The notes under the pieces are model-generated. The model saw only the letters and a list, made by a program, of their open reading frames with translations, was not told the origin of the DNA and did not search any database. A program made the translations under genes and the position numbers. Positions 15,870 through 23,522 of a stretch of DNA of 28,999 nt are shown one piece after another. The stretch lies in contig JAKBAQ010000005.1 of assembly GCA_021808985.1 (NCBI GenBank), positions 1 through 28,999 on the forward strand, written 5' to 3'. The first letter of the stretch is position 1; each line of letters opens with the position of its first letter. This DNA comes from Pseudomonadota bacterium (GTDB taxonomy: Bacteria > Pseudomonadota > Alphaproteobacteria > Acetobacterales > Acetobacteraceae).

Positions 15870-17240
15870 TCAACCGGCGCTGAGATTTTTCTGATACACA
15901 GGCCCGCCAAGCGGGCGTGGAAAGCCCAAGGCGGCGACACAGAGCAGGTCAATATCGCCGGTCGAGGCAGCGGCGCCGGAGGCGACCAAGGCTTCCCCGG
16001 CCGCCGCCAGCGCGGCGGTGGCATCTGGCGAGACCTCACCCCCCTCGCCGGGCACGCAAGCGCGAAGCCGCTGACTGAGCTGGCAGCCCGTCCCGATGAT
16101 CGTGGCGCGGCCCAGCGGGCGCACGAGACGGACAATCGCGGCGAGAATCGCGCGGTCCTCGTTCCGGCCAGCCACGATCTCGACCACCCCATTGCCCTTG
16201 CCATGCAGTATGGCGGTAAGCCCGTGAGATGGCGCGTTTTCCTTTGAACCGATAACCTGCAAGCGCACTTGCGCATCCGGCCGGATTTCAATGCCCGCGG
16301 CGCGGGCGATAGGCGCCAAGATTTCCGCCTGTGAGCCGCCGAGCGCCAGTGCGCTCAAGCGTCGCGGCGCCTCCGCCACCTTGCCGGCGGCGCGTTCGGC
16401 GAAGAATAGATGGCGCATGGCCTTGGCCTCGGCGGAATACTTACATTCCGTCACCAATTTCTTTTCCGCCTCAACCCCGTCCTCAAACCCGTGCTCATAG
16501 CCGGCGCGCACGGCGGCGATCGCCTTGAGCGGGGCGCTTTCGCCGGGGCGCTCACGCGCCGCCCGCCGCGCGGCGTCGTCGAATGCGGCCTGCGCCTCCT
16601 GGCCGCCGATCAGCGCATGGTCGCGGGTGCGGCGAACAGGCTTGCCGGTCTGGGCTTTGCTCCAGCCTATGGCGGCGGCGCGGAAATCGGCCGCATCCGT
16701 CACCTCATCCACCAGCCCCAGGCGCAGCGCCTCCTCGGCATCCAGAATATCGCCACACGCGGCGACATCCAGCGCGCGCGCGAGCGGGATGATGCGGGGC
16801 AGGCGCTGTGTCCCGCACGCGCCGGGAATGATGCCGACCTCAACTTCCGGCAAGCCGAAACGCGCCCGTGGCCCCGCCAGGCGATAATGGCAGGTAAGCG
16901 CCAGCTCCAGCCCGCCGCCCAGAGCCGCCCCTTCAATGGCGGCGAATAGCGGCTTTGTCACCTGGTCCATGGCATCGAGCGCCGCATGCAGAAAGAACGG
17001 CTCAGTGCGCGCGGCGGTTCGCTTCAGGTCCACGCCGGCTGAGAAGGCGCGCCCCGCGCCGACGAACAGAATGCCCGAGACCGCGCTGTTGCCCTCCAGT
17101 TCGCGCATAAGCTCCGCAATGCCGTCGCGCATGGTGTCATACAGCGCATTCACCGGCGGGTTATCCAGCTCGATGACGGCCAGATCCCCATCGATGCTCA
17201 GATGCAGCGGAGCCTGGCCGCTGGCCTCTGGCACGGTCAT
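15870..17240 (-). CDS. FadB/FadJ-like enoyl-CoA hydratase with reduced dehydrogenase region
   Basis: A 456-residue protein. Residues 10-200 are a canonical enoyl-CoA hydratase: LGGGLELAL carries E112 and FGLPEVEVGIIPG carries E132, the two catalytic glutamates, so this is the one crotonase here that should hydrate. Residues 235-285 match the linker of bifunctional FadB/FadJ proteins (KLVTECKYS...HLFFAER). The 3-hydroxyacyl-CoA dehydrogenase that should follow is shrunk to about 165 residues: the dinucleotide loop is GGSQAE instead of GxGxxG, a fragment like its distal part remains (VVEIVAGRN, 352-360), and the very end keeps a GDIDLLCVAALGFPRPLGG segment (428-446). Full-length relatives are about 700 residues. 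ATG overlaps the reductase stop (ATGA). Confidence 0.88.
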   Translation of the reverse strand: MTVPEASGQAPLHLSIDGDLAVIELDNPPVNALYDTMRDGIAELMRELEGNSAVSGILFVGAGRAFSAGVDLKRTAARTEPFFLHAALDAMDQVTKPLFAAIEGAALGGGLELALTCHYRLAGPRARFGLPEVEVGIIPGACGTQRLPRIIPLARALDVAACGDILDAEEALRLGLVDEVTDAADFRAAAIGWSKAQTGKPVRRTRDHALIGGQEAQAAFDDAARRAARERPGESAPLKAIAAVRAGYEHGFEDGVEAEKKLVTECKYSAEAKAMRHLFFAERAAGKVAEAPRRLSALALGGSQAEILAPIARAAGIEIRPDAQVRLQVIGSKENAPSHGLTAILHGKGNGVVEIVAGRNEDRAILAAIVRLVRPLGRATIIGTGCQLSQRLRACVPGEGGEVSPDATAALAAAGEALVASGAAASTGDIDLLCVAALGFPRPLGGPVYQKNLSAG

Positions 17241-18433
17241 GCCGCGAGTTTCCGCAAATCCTGCTTTGGATCGGCGAGCAAGCCAGGCTCGACCACGGCG
17301 CGCTTTTCAACGAGCATCTGCACGAACCGCATGTCCTTGGCCTGGTTGATCCCGAGCGCCCCGAGCACGACTCCCGCCTCGTTCTGATAGATGAGCATGA
17401 ATTTGCGGCTATTGGCCTCACCGCGCAGCGTCGCCGCGCCAGTGCCGATATCCCCGACAGTCTGCAGCTTCACATCATACTGGTCAGACCACATGCTGGA
17501 CACGGCGCCATAAGCCTCCTCTTTGCCCAGCATGTTGCGCGCGGCCGTCACCGCCTGGTTTTGCGCGTGTTTCCAGTTCTCGCTGCGGATATCGCCGCCG
17601 CCAAAGGGGTTCGGGTATCGCGTCACGTCACCGGCGGCATAAATGTCCGCATCACTGGTCCGGCAATATTCATCGACGATGATGCCGTCCCGGCAGGCAA
17701 GCCCGGCGGCGGCGGCCAGCTCCGTGTTCGGCACCACGCCGATGCCGATCACGATCAGATCAGAATCGATATCCCCGCGCTTGCTGGTGCGAATCCCCGT
17801 GGCCGTGAGGCTGACAGAGCCGGCATCGAGCAACAGATCAACCCCGTGGCTCGTATGCAGCTCCGCCATATAGGCCGAGAGCTCCGGCGGCAGAACGCGC
17901 GCCATCACCCGGTCGGCGAAATCCACGACGCTGACATGGCATCCCCGGGTTGAAGCGCTGGCGGCGACTTCCATGCCGATGACACCCGCGCCAACGATGG
18001 CGACGCGCGTCCCAGGCCGCAAGGCGGCGCGCAGCTGCCGCGCATCCTCCAATGTTCTGACAACATAAGCCGGCACCGGAGAGGCTTCCATGCCGGGCAG
18101 GGTGCGCGCGCGCGCGCCGGCGGTAATCAGCAGCTTTTCATATTTCACAACCTCGACCGCGCCAATCCGCAGCGTGTGCGCGGCCGGATCAATGGCCGTC
18201 ACGGGCGCGCCCAGCCGGAGTTCAATGCCCTGTTCGGCGTACCAGCTCTCCGCGCGCAGATAAAACCGGCTCTCCGGCGCATCACCGGTCAGCGCCTCTT
18301 TTGATAAGGGAGGCCGGTCATAGGGAACCTCAGCTTCATCGCCAATCAGCAGAATCGGCCCCGCATAGCCTTCCTGCCGCAGTGTGGCAGCCGCCATATC
18401 GCCAGCCAGGCTCGCGCCGATGATGCAAATCAT
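17237..18433 (-). CDS. FAD-dependent ferredoxin reductase
   Basis: A 398-residue flavoprotein of the putidaredoxin/rubredoxin-reductase type. An FAD-binding GASLAGD loop is at residues 6-12, PYDRPPLSKE at 37-46, the NAD(P)H site VAIVGAGVIGMEVAA in the middle, and the second FAD motif DADIYAAGDVTR followed by ENWKHAQNQA. It would feed NAD(P)H electrons to a ferredoxin; the Rieske ferredoxin at 9428-9760 is the candidate partner in this window. The ATG at 18433 has AGGAG 8 nt upstream and is preferred over an ATG 51 nt earlier. It is the first gene of a two-gene operon with the hydratase, joined by a 4-nt overlap. Confidence 0.92.
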   Translation of the reverse strand: MICIIGASLAGDMAAATLRQEGYAGPILLIGDEAEVPYDRPPLSKEALTGDAPESRFYLRAESWYAEQGIELRLGAPVTAIDPAAHTLRIGAVEVVKYEKLLITAGARARTLPGMEASPVPAYVVRTLEDARQLRAALRPGTRVAIVGAGVIGMEVAASASTRGCHVSVVDFADRVMARVLPPELSAYMAELHTSHGVDLLLDAGSVSLTATGIRTSKRGDIDSDLIVIGIGVVPNTELAAAAGLACRDGIIVDEYCRTSDADIYAAGDVTRYPNPFGGGDIRSENWKHAQNQAVTAARNMLGKEEAYGAVSSMWSDQYDVKLQTVGDIGTGAATLRGEANSRKFMLIYQNEAGVVLGALGINQAKDMRFVQMLVEKRAVVEPGLLADPKQDLRKLAA

Positions 18434-18764
18434 GCTAAATTCTCCTTCTGGGCCATTTTTCGGAAATATATGGACGAAAAACAATGAGGTTGTGTACTAA
18501 TTTTTAGGCCACCCTAACATCTGTTGCCCACAGGGGCAAGAAACCCCGGCCAACCAGCGGCGCACAGCCGGGAAAAACAGGAAAACCAAGGAACCCGCGC
18601 CGCATTCACAAAAAAAATCCAAACAAATTCAAGGTAGATGTATATAGTCCCTGGCAGGGGGCCGGGTTTTGGCGGAACGAAAGGCGAATTGCCGCCGTTG
18701 CACGGGAATTTTTCCGCCAAGCCCGGAAAAGGGTCAAATAAAGAGATTGTAAGCCACCGTATGG

Positions 18765-18793
18765 TTGACAACTTTCTATCTAGTGTAATAAAC
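18765..18793 (+). promoter_or_regulatory. Candidate promoter for the envelope operon
   Basis: A consensus TTGACA (18765-18770) is followed 15-17 nt later by TAATAA/AATAAA (18786-18793) in an AT-rich stretch. It points toward the DUF1302 gene and would give a long untranslated leader. The -10 is imperfect. Confidence 0.45.
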
Positions 18794-18890
18794 ACTTGCG
18801 TACTATCGTCGTTCAAGAAAAAGCTCACGGACCGTGGTTTGTAGTTACCGTCGTCACAAGTGCTGTTGCTATCAGGGGAGGCGTGGACAA

Positions 18891-18941
18891 ATGGTCGTTC
18901 TTAAAAAACTGGGTGGATTTATCTGTCTTGGGGTGAATTGA
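18891..18941 (+). CDS. Possible 16-codon leader ORF
   Basis: ATG at 18891, preceded 9 nt upstream by a strong GGGGAGG, opens a 16-codon frame (MVVLKKLGGFICLGVN) ending in TGA. The peptide has a Lys-Lys followed by a hydrophobic stretch, like the beginning of a signal peptide. A small hairpin (18944-18962, ACGGGA/TCCC(C)GT) follows at once. It could be a regulatory leader peptide, the remnant of a lost gene, or chance. Confidence 0.3.
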   Translation: MVVLKKLGGFICLGVN

Positions 18942-19102
18942 GAACGGGATCTTGTTCCCCGTAAGGCTGGCTTCGGTCGTTTTCCGCTGAATGGTTGAGT
19001 TTTTCTGGTTACCTGGGGCCGTGGTGCAAGCGGTCCCATGCGGGCGTAAGAAAGTCTAACAGGTGAAAAAGCTTATTGATATACGCTAGAGTAATAAAAA
19101 AT

Positions 19103-19121
19103 CGCCGGTTTTAAACCGGCG
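19103..19121. terminator. Palindromic hairpin before DUF1302; terminator-like on the minus strand
   Basis: CGCCGGTTT and AAACCGGCG are separated by one T. Read on the minus strand the hairpin is followed by ATTTTTTATT, an intrinsic terminator pattern; on plus the A-run precedes it. It would stop leftward transcription from the envelope operon, or be an operator in the leader about 33 nt before the start codon. Confidence 0.45.
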
Positions 19122-19153
19122 GCGTGTAGGATCAACTGGGAAGGGTAAGTTCA

Positions 19154-20839
19154 ATGAAAACAAAGGACATGACGATTTTAAAACGGCGGTTGCTCTCCAG
19201 CGTGCCGTCGCGATACGCGCATCTCTGCGCCTTGATGCTGGCGGGAACGACCGCCGGTGTTGTAACGCTTGCGGCGCCGCACGCGGCCCATGCGTACAGT
19301 TTCTATAATGGTCAGTATGGCGGGCAGCAGCTTGAGATCAACCTCGACACGACGGTTGGCTACTCCAATATTTTCCGTGTCAACAATCCCTCCAAGATAT
19401 TGCTGTCGAATGTCAACGGCGATGAGGGCGATCGCCAGTTCGCGCATGGCCTGGTTTCGAATGAATTCGAGATCAACCCGATTTTTGACGTGAAATACGG
19501 CAATTTTGGCTTCCATGTCAGCGGTGAGGCTTATCTCAACACCGTCTACCTGCAAAAAGGCCAGGATCATTCAGCCGCCACGTTGAATCCGATTTCCATC
19601 ACCAACCCGTCCAGCTTCACGAGCGCGACGCGCAACCAGAACGGTGAAAACGCCAAGCTGCTGGATGCCTTCGTCTACGGTTCGGAGTATTTCGGGCCGA
19701 ATGACCAGCAGGAAATCACCGTCAAGGTCGGGCGTCAGACACTGCTTTGGGGCCAAAGCCTCTTGATCGCCGGTGACGGCATCTCCGCGGCCATGGCGCC
19801 GATTGATATCCAGTTCGCGCAGAACAACCCGAACGCGCTGGCCTCCCAGGTGTTCCTGCCGACCGCCCAGGTGGTCGTCACCTACCAGCCGAACACCACC
19901 TACACCTTGCAGGCTTATTATCAGTCTGAATGGGCGCCGGATAATTTTGAAGGCGTCGGCTCCTACTTCAGCAGCGCTGACATTCTGGACAAAGGCGGCC
20001 AACGCATCCTCGTCGGCGGCCCGTACGGCCTGTACCGCATCAAGGATAACCGCCCGCCGATTGATCACGGCCAGTTCGGCGTGTCCCTCCAGGCGACTCT
20101 CGGCAATTACGATCTCGGCGTCTACGCCCTGCGTTATGACTCCAAGGCGCCTGAGATTTATGTCGGCGCGCCGGATCCCTCGAAAGGCCCGTCCATCGCG
20201 CAGGGTGGTGTCAATGCTGGCAGTTACTGGCTGGTTTACCCCACCAACCTGCAACTGTACGGCGCTTCGGTTTCCACCACCATCGGGCCGGCCAACGTCG
20301 CGGGTGAAATCTCATACCGTCCGAACGCGAATCTGGATAGCGGTCTGGGCGCCTCGGCCTATCCAGGCAACGCCAGCAACGCGCCGGCCTGGGCTGTCGG
20401 CCGCGTGCTGAACGAGCAGATTTCAACCCTCTATATCTCACCGCCCTTGCCCTTGGACCCTGGCGGCCTGTCATTCCTGGGTGAGTTCGTGGCGAACACG
20501 GTGCTCGGCGTAACAAAGAACAAGGCGGACTTGTCTCCTCGCCGTGACGCGACGGCTGGCCAGATCGCCTTTCAGCTTACCCCGACCTACTTCTTCGCGG
20601 CGGTTCCGAATGTGCAGTGGAATTTTCCCATCGGCTTCGGCATGGGGGTATTCAACCGCTCCCAATATGACCTGACCGAAAACAATGGTGTCGGTCACAT
20701 CGATGTTAGCGTCCAGGCCATTTACAAGCAGACCTGGACCGCCGAACTCACCTATTATGATTATCTCGGCGCGGCAAATTCGCTCAACGGGAATGCCGAT
20801 CGCGGATATGTCGGACTCAACCTTACGCATACGTTCTAA
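19154..20839 (+). CDS. DUF1302-family outer-membrane beta-barrel protein
   Basis: A 561-residue exported protein. The signal peptide is long (cleavage likely after AHA at residues 45-47), with a charged KRR region and a hydrophobic core at about 23-42. The mature part is rich in alternating aromatic strands, Asn, Gly and Tyr, and ends in Phe (NLTHTF), the barrel-assembly signature. VGRQTLLWGQSLLIAGDGIS in the middle is typical of DUF1302 proteins. Members accompany DUF1329 proteins and RND transporters in clusters for hydrophobic compounds; a channel or substrate-handling role is inferred. AAGGG stands 8 nt before the ATG. First gene of the envelope module. Confidence 0.85.
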   Translation: MKTKDMTILKRRLLSSVPSRYAHLCALMLAGTTAGVVTLAAPHAAHAYSFYNGQYGGQQLEINLDTTVGYSNIFRVNNPSKILLSNVNGDEGDRQFAHGLVSNEFEINPIFDVKYGNFGFHVSGEAYLNTVYLQKGQDHSAATLNPISITNPSSFTSATRNQNGENAKLLDAFVYGSEYFGPNDQQEITVKVGRQTLLWGQSLLIAGDGISAAMAPIDIQFAQNNPNALASQVFLPTAQVVVTYQPNTTYTLQAYYQSEWAPDNFEGVGSYFSSADILDKGGQRILVGGPYGLYRIKDNRPPIDHGQFGVSLQATLGNYDLGVYALRYDSKAPEIYVGAPDPSKGPSIAQGGVNAGSYWLVYPTNLQLYGASVSTTIGPANVAGEISYRPNANLDSGLGASAYPGNASNAPAWAVGRVLNEQISTLYISPPLPLDPGGLSFLGEFVANTVLGVTKNKADLSPRRDATAGQIAFQLTPTYFFAAVPNVQWNFPIGFGMGVFNRSQYDLTENNGVGHIDVSVQAIYKQTWTAELTYYDYLGAANSLNGNADRGYVGLNLTHTF

Positions 20840-20859
20840 GAATCAGGGAAGAGACAACC

Positions 20860-22275
20860 ATGAAGAGAAGAAGTTTTGGTTTGATGAGTGCCGTCAGCGC
20901 GGCGGCGATGAGCGCGGGGGTTGGTCTTCCGCAGAAGGCTCGCGCGGCGCTGACACAGGCTGACGCCGATCGGCTGAAGAGCGATCTGACCCCGGTCGGC
21001 GCCGAGCGCGCCGGCAACGCCGACGGCTCAATCCCCGCCTGGACCGGTGAGAACCTGCCCCTTCAAGGCACCGGCCCCTGGGGTATCCTGCCGGACTATT
21101 TTGCCAGCGATGCGAAAGTCATGAGCATCGATTCCACCAACATGGCACAGTACAAAGACAAGCTGAGCCCTGGCACGCAGGCGATGATGACGAAGTATCC
21201 GGATTTCCGGATCGACGTTTATCCAACCCACCGCACCGCGATTGCCACGCAAGAAGTTTATGACAACGCCTACAAAAACGTCACAGGCGCCCAGCCCGCG
21301 GCTGGCGGCTCACGCTTTGGCGTCACGAATGTCTATGGCGCCATTCCGTTCCCCATCCCCGACCCGAGCGACGCCTCCGAAGCGGGCGCGCAAATCATCC
21401 AAAACCACTCATTCCGGTGGTTCGGCCCGTATCAGACCCGCAATCTCTGCATCTATACAATGGTTGATGGCCAGCTGGTGCTCGCCACGGGTGACCGTGT
21501 GCACCAATCCTGCCCCTACTACTTCCCCGGCGGCGACGCAGCCTCGTTCGACACGGGGCCCTACAAGGGGCAGCTGCGCAACTTCCTTGGCCCGGTGTTC
21601 GCGCCGCCGCAGGACAAGGGGCAAAGCTACATGGAACTGAACACGACCAACCAGCTGACAAACCCGGTCAAGATCTGGGAGTATCTGGTCGGCCAGGGTC
21701 GTGTTCGCCGTGCGCCGGAACTCCAGTACGACACGCCGGAAACACAGGCGAACGACCTTATCAACTATGACGAAAGTTATGGCTGGTACGGCTCGCAGGA
21801 CCGGTATGACTGGAAGCTGATCGGCAAGCAGGAGATGTACATCCCATACAACAACAACAAGCTCTGGAACGCGACCCAGTATGAAGCGCACGGGAAGCAC
21901 TTCATCAATCCAGACCTCGTGCGTTGGGAGCTGCACCGCGTATGGGTGGTTGATGCAACCCTGGCGCCAGGTGCCCGCAACGTGCTGCCCCACCGTGTGT
22001 TCTATGTCGATGAAGACACATGGACCATCGCGGCGACAGACTCATATGACGCGCAAGGCAACCTGCTCCGCGTCGTGCATATCTTCAACGAAAACCGGCC
22101 GGATATCCCGGCGGTTTCGATGGGAACGCCGGCCTTCTATAATTACCAGACGGGTGACTATGTTACCGTGCAGGCCCCCTGGAATTCGCCGCCCTATAAC
22201 GAGGCGTATCTGCTGACCCCGATCCCGGACAGCATGTTCAACCCGCAGGAAATGGCGGCGGCGGGTCAGTACTAA
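20860..22275 (+). CDS. DUF1329-family periplasmic protein
   Basis: A 471-residue exported protein of the DUF1329 family, recognised by the early DLTPVGAERAGNADGSIPAW segment (residues 43-62) and WELHRVWVVDATLAPGARN in the C-terminal half. These proteins resemble LolA/LolB-type lipid-binding folds by family knowledge, so a periplasmic carrier for a hydrophobic ligand is plausible. The signal peptide begins KRRSFGLM, which fits a twin-arginine motif, has a mild hydrophobic core, and a Lys in the c-region (QKARA|AL, cleavage at about 29), suggesting Tat export. It lies 20 nt after the DUF1302 stop, with AGGGAAGAG upstream, and is followed by a strong terminator. Confidence 0.9.
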   Translation: MKRRSFGLMSAVSAAAMSAGVGLPQKARAALTQADADRLKSDLTPVGAERAGNADGSIPAWTGENLPLQGTGPWGILPDYFASDAKVMSIDSTNMAQYKDKLSPGTQAMMTKYPDFRIDVYPTHRTAIATQEVYDNAYKNVTGAQPAAGGSRFGVTNVYGAIPFPIPDPSDASEAGAQIIQNHSFRWFGPYQTRNLCIYTMVDGQLVLATGDRVHQSCPYYFPGGDAASFDTGPYKGQLRNFLGPVFAPPQDKGQSYMELNTTNQLTNPVKIWEYLVGQGRVRRAPELQYDTPETQANDLINYDESYGWYGSQDRYDWKLIGKQEMYIPYNNNKLWNATQYEAHGKHFINPDLVRWELHRVWVVDATLAPGARNVLPHRVFYVDEDTWTIAATDSYDAQGNLLRVVHIFNENRPDIPAVSMGTPAFYNYQTGDYVTVQAPWNSPPYNEAYLLTPIPDSMFNPQEMAAAGQY

Positions 22276-22309
22276 GGAGGCGCCGCCACCAAGCGGCAGC
22301 GTAACCAGC

Positions 22310-22355
22310 GGTGCGCCTCAAACAGGGGTTTTGTTTGGGGCGCACCATTTCTTTT
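22310..22355 (+). terminator. Strong intrinsic terminator after DUF1329
   Basis: GGTGCGCCTCAAAC (22310-22323) pairs with GTTTGGGGCGCACC (22333-22346) over 14 bp with a single G-T pair and a 9-nt loop, followed by ATTTCTTTT. It lies 34 nt after the DUF1329 stop and 50 nt before the next gene of the same module, so it probably attenuates rather than ends the operon. Confidence 0.85.
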
Positions 22356-22395
22356 GCAGCATAGAGCGTTTGCGATCAGTGAAGCGAGTACGATA

Positions 22396-23508
22396 ATGAT
22401 GCCAATACGCCGCTATTTTACGATTATTTTGGGCTTGTTGTGCATGCTGATCTCGACGCCGCTGCGGGCCGAAGGTCAGGTGCCCACGGGTATCCGGCCG
22501 CTTGATACACCAGCGTTACCCGCCAAAACACCAGCGCAAGATACGCTGATCGCCATCACGAAAGCCGGCAACCGTCTGGTCGCCGTGGGTGAGCATGGCA
22601 TCATCATCTACTCTGACGATAATGGCGCAACCTGGAAACAGGCGCGCGTGCCGGTGAGCGTTCTGCTGACGGCGGTTGCCTTCGCGAACCCGATGCAAGG
22701 CTGGGCGGTGGGGCATTATGGGGTGATCCTTCACACCTCTGACGGCGGCGTCACCTGGCAGCTGCAACTCAACGGTGTCCAGGCAAACCAGCTGACACTT
22801 GACGACGCCAACCAGGTGATGGCGCAAGATCCCAATTCTCCCGCCTCGCAAATGGCGTTGCGCCGGGCGAACATATTCATGGCCGCCGGAGCCGATAAGC
22901 CGTTTCTCACCATTTTGGTACAGAACGCGAATGACGCGATCGCCTTCGGTGGCTACCGCCTCGCGATGAAAACAACAGACGGCGGCAAAACCTGGACAGA
23001 TTGGAGCCTGCACGTAGGAGATCCGCTCAGCCACAACCTCTATGATGTAAGAACAATCGGCCCCTATATCGTCATCGCGGGCGAAGCCGGGCATGTTTTC
23101 GTTTCAACTGATGGCGGCAACACCTTCCCCGCGGCAACATCCCCCACGGATGCCACCATGTTTGGCGCGATTGCGACAGGCGACGCTAATAACGGGATAC
23201 TCGTGTTCGGCGTGGCCGGTCAGGCATATCGCAGCGAAGATGGCGGCAAAACCTGGAAAACCGTGCAGGCATTCGCGCCGGAGGCAAACCTGCTTGCCGC
23301 GCGCACCCTGTCGTCAGGGGTCATCGTCATCGTCAATGAGGCCGGCGTGATTTATCTCTCCAACAACCATGGACGCAGCTTTACACGCATGCCGCAACCT
23401 CAAAAAATGAGCCTGTTTGATCTTGTTCAGGCTCCAAATGGTAATATCGTTTTTGTTGGAAATCTTGGCGTGCAGATCATGCCGCTCCAAGACTTAAGCG
23501 CAAATTAA
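22396..23508 (+). CDS. YCF48-like beta-propeller protein, exported
   Basis: A 370-residue protein with a cleavable signal peptide (hydrophobic core TIILGLLCMLIS, cleavage after LRA at about residue 25). Six Asp-box/BNR-type repeats are visible: DDNGATW, SDGGVTW, TDGGKTW, TDGGNTF, EDGGKTW and NNHGRSF, so it should form a YCF48/HCF136-like propeller in the periplasm. In such clusters it precedes an RND transporter and is probably an assembly or adaptor factor (inference). ATG at 22396 or the next codon is preferred over a TTG 42 nt upstream that lies in the terminator tail; the ribosome site is weak. Confidence 0.85.
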   Translation: MMPIRRYFTIILGLLCMLISTPLRAEGQVPTGIRPLDTPALPAKTPAQDTLIAITKAGNRLVAVGEHGIIIYSDDNGATWKQARVPVSVLLTAVAFANPMQGWAVGHYGVILHTSDGGVTWQLQLNGVQANQLTLDDANQVMAQDPNSPASQMALRRANIFMAAGADKPFLTILVQNANDAIAFGGYRLAMKTTDGGKTWTDWSLHVGDPLSHNLYDVRTIGPYIVIAGEAGHVFVSTDGGNTFPAATSPTDATMFGAIATGDANNGILVFGVAGQAYRSEDGGKTWKTVQAFAPEANLLAARTLSSGVIVIVNEAGVIYLSNNHGRSFTRMPQPQKMSLFDLVQAPNGNIVFVGNLGVQIMPLQDLSAN

Positions 23509-23522
23509 AGCGGGGAAATTCT

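Larger units (their letters stand above)
18434..19153. other. 720-bp gene-poor region between ferredoxin reductase and DUF1302 genes
   Basis: No convincing long gene lies here. The region is less GC-rich than its neighbours and holds promoter-like boxes, short hairpins (CCCGGC/GCCGGG at 18545-18572; GGGGCCG/CGGTCCC with one G-T pair at 19015-19037), a mini-ORF and a palindrome before the next gene. It must contain the outward promoters for both flanking units. The plus-strand leader could be about 350 nt long if transcription starts at the 18765 promoter. Confidence 0.6.

Noticed and set aside
18434..18484. 17-codon upstream extension of the ferredoxin reductase
   Set aside because: AGGAG 8 nt before the ATG at 18433 and the FAD motif right after it fix the shorter start.
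18545..18572. CCCGGC/GCCGGG hairpin as a terminator or structured RNA
   Set aside because: The stem is only 6 bp with a 16-nt loop, and no T-tract follows on either strand.
18514..18828. 104-codon minus-strand open frame in the gene-poor region
   Set aside because: No recognisable domain and no clear ribosome site; Pro/Phe/Trp-rich composition looks like untranslated sequence.
22354..22395. TTG-initiated extension of the YCF48-like gene
   Set aside because: It begins in the terminator T-tract, and the ATG at 22396 gives a proper signal peptide at the N-terminus.
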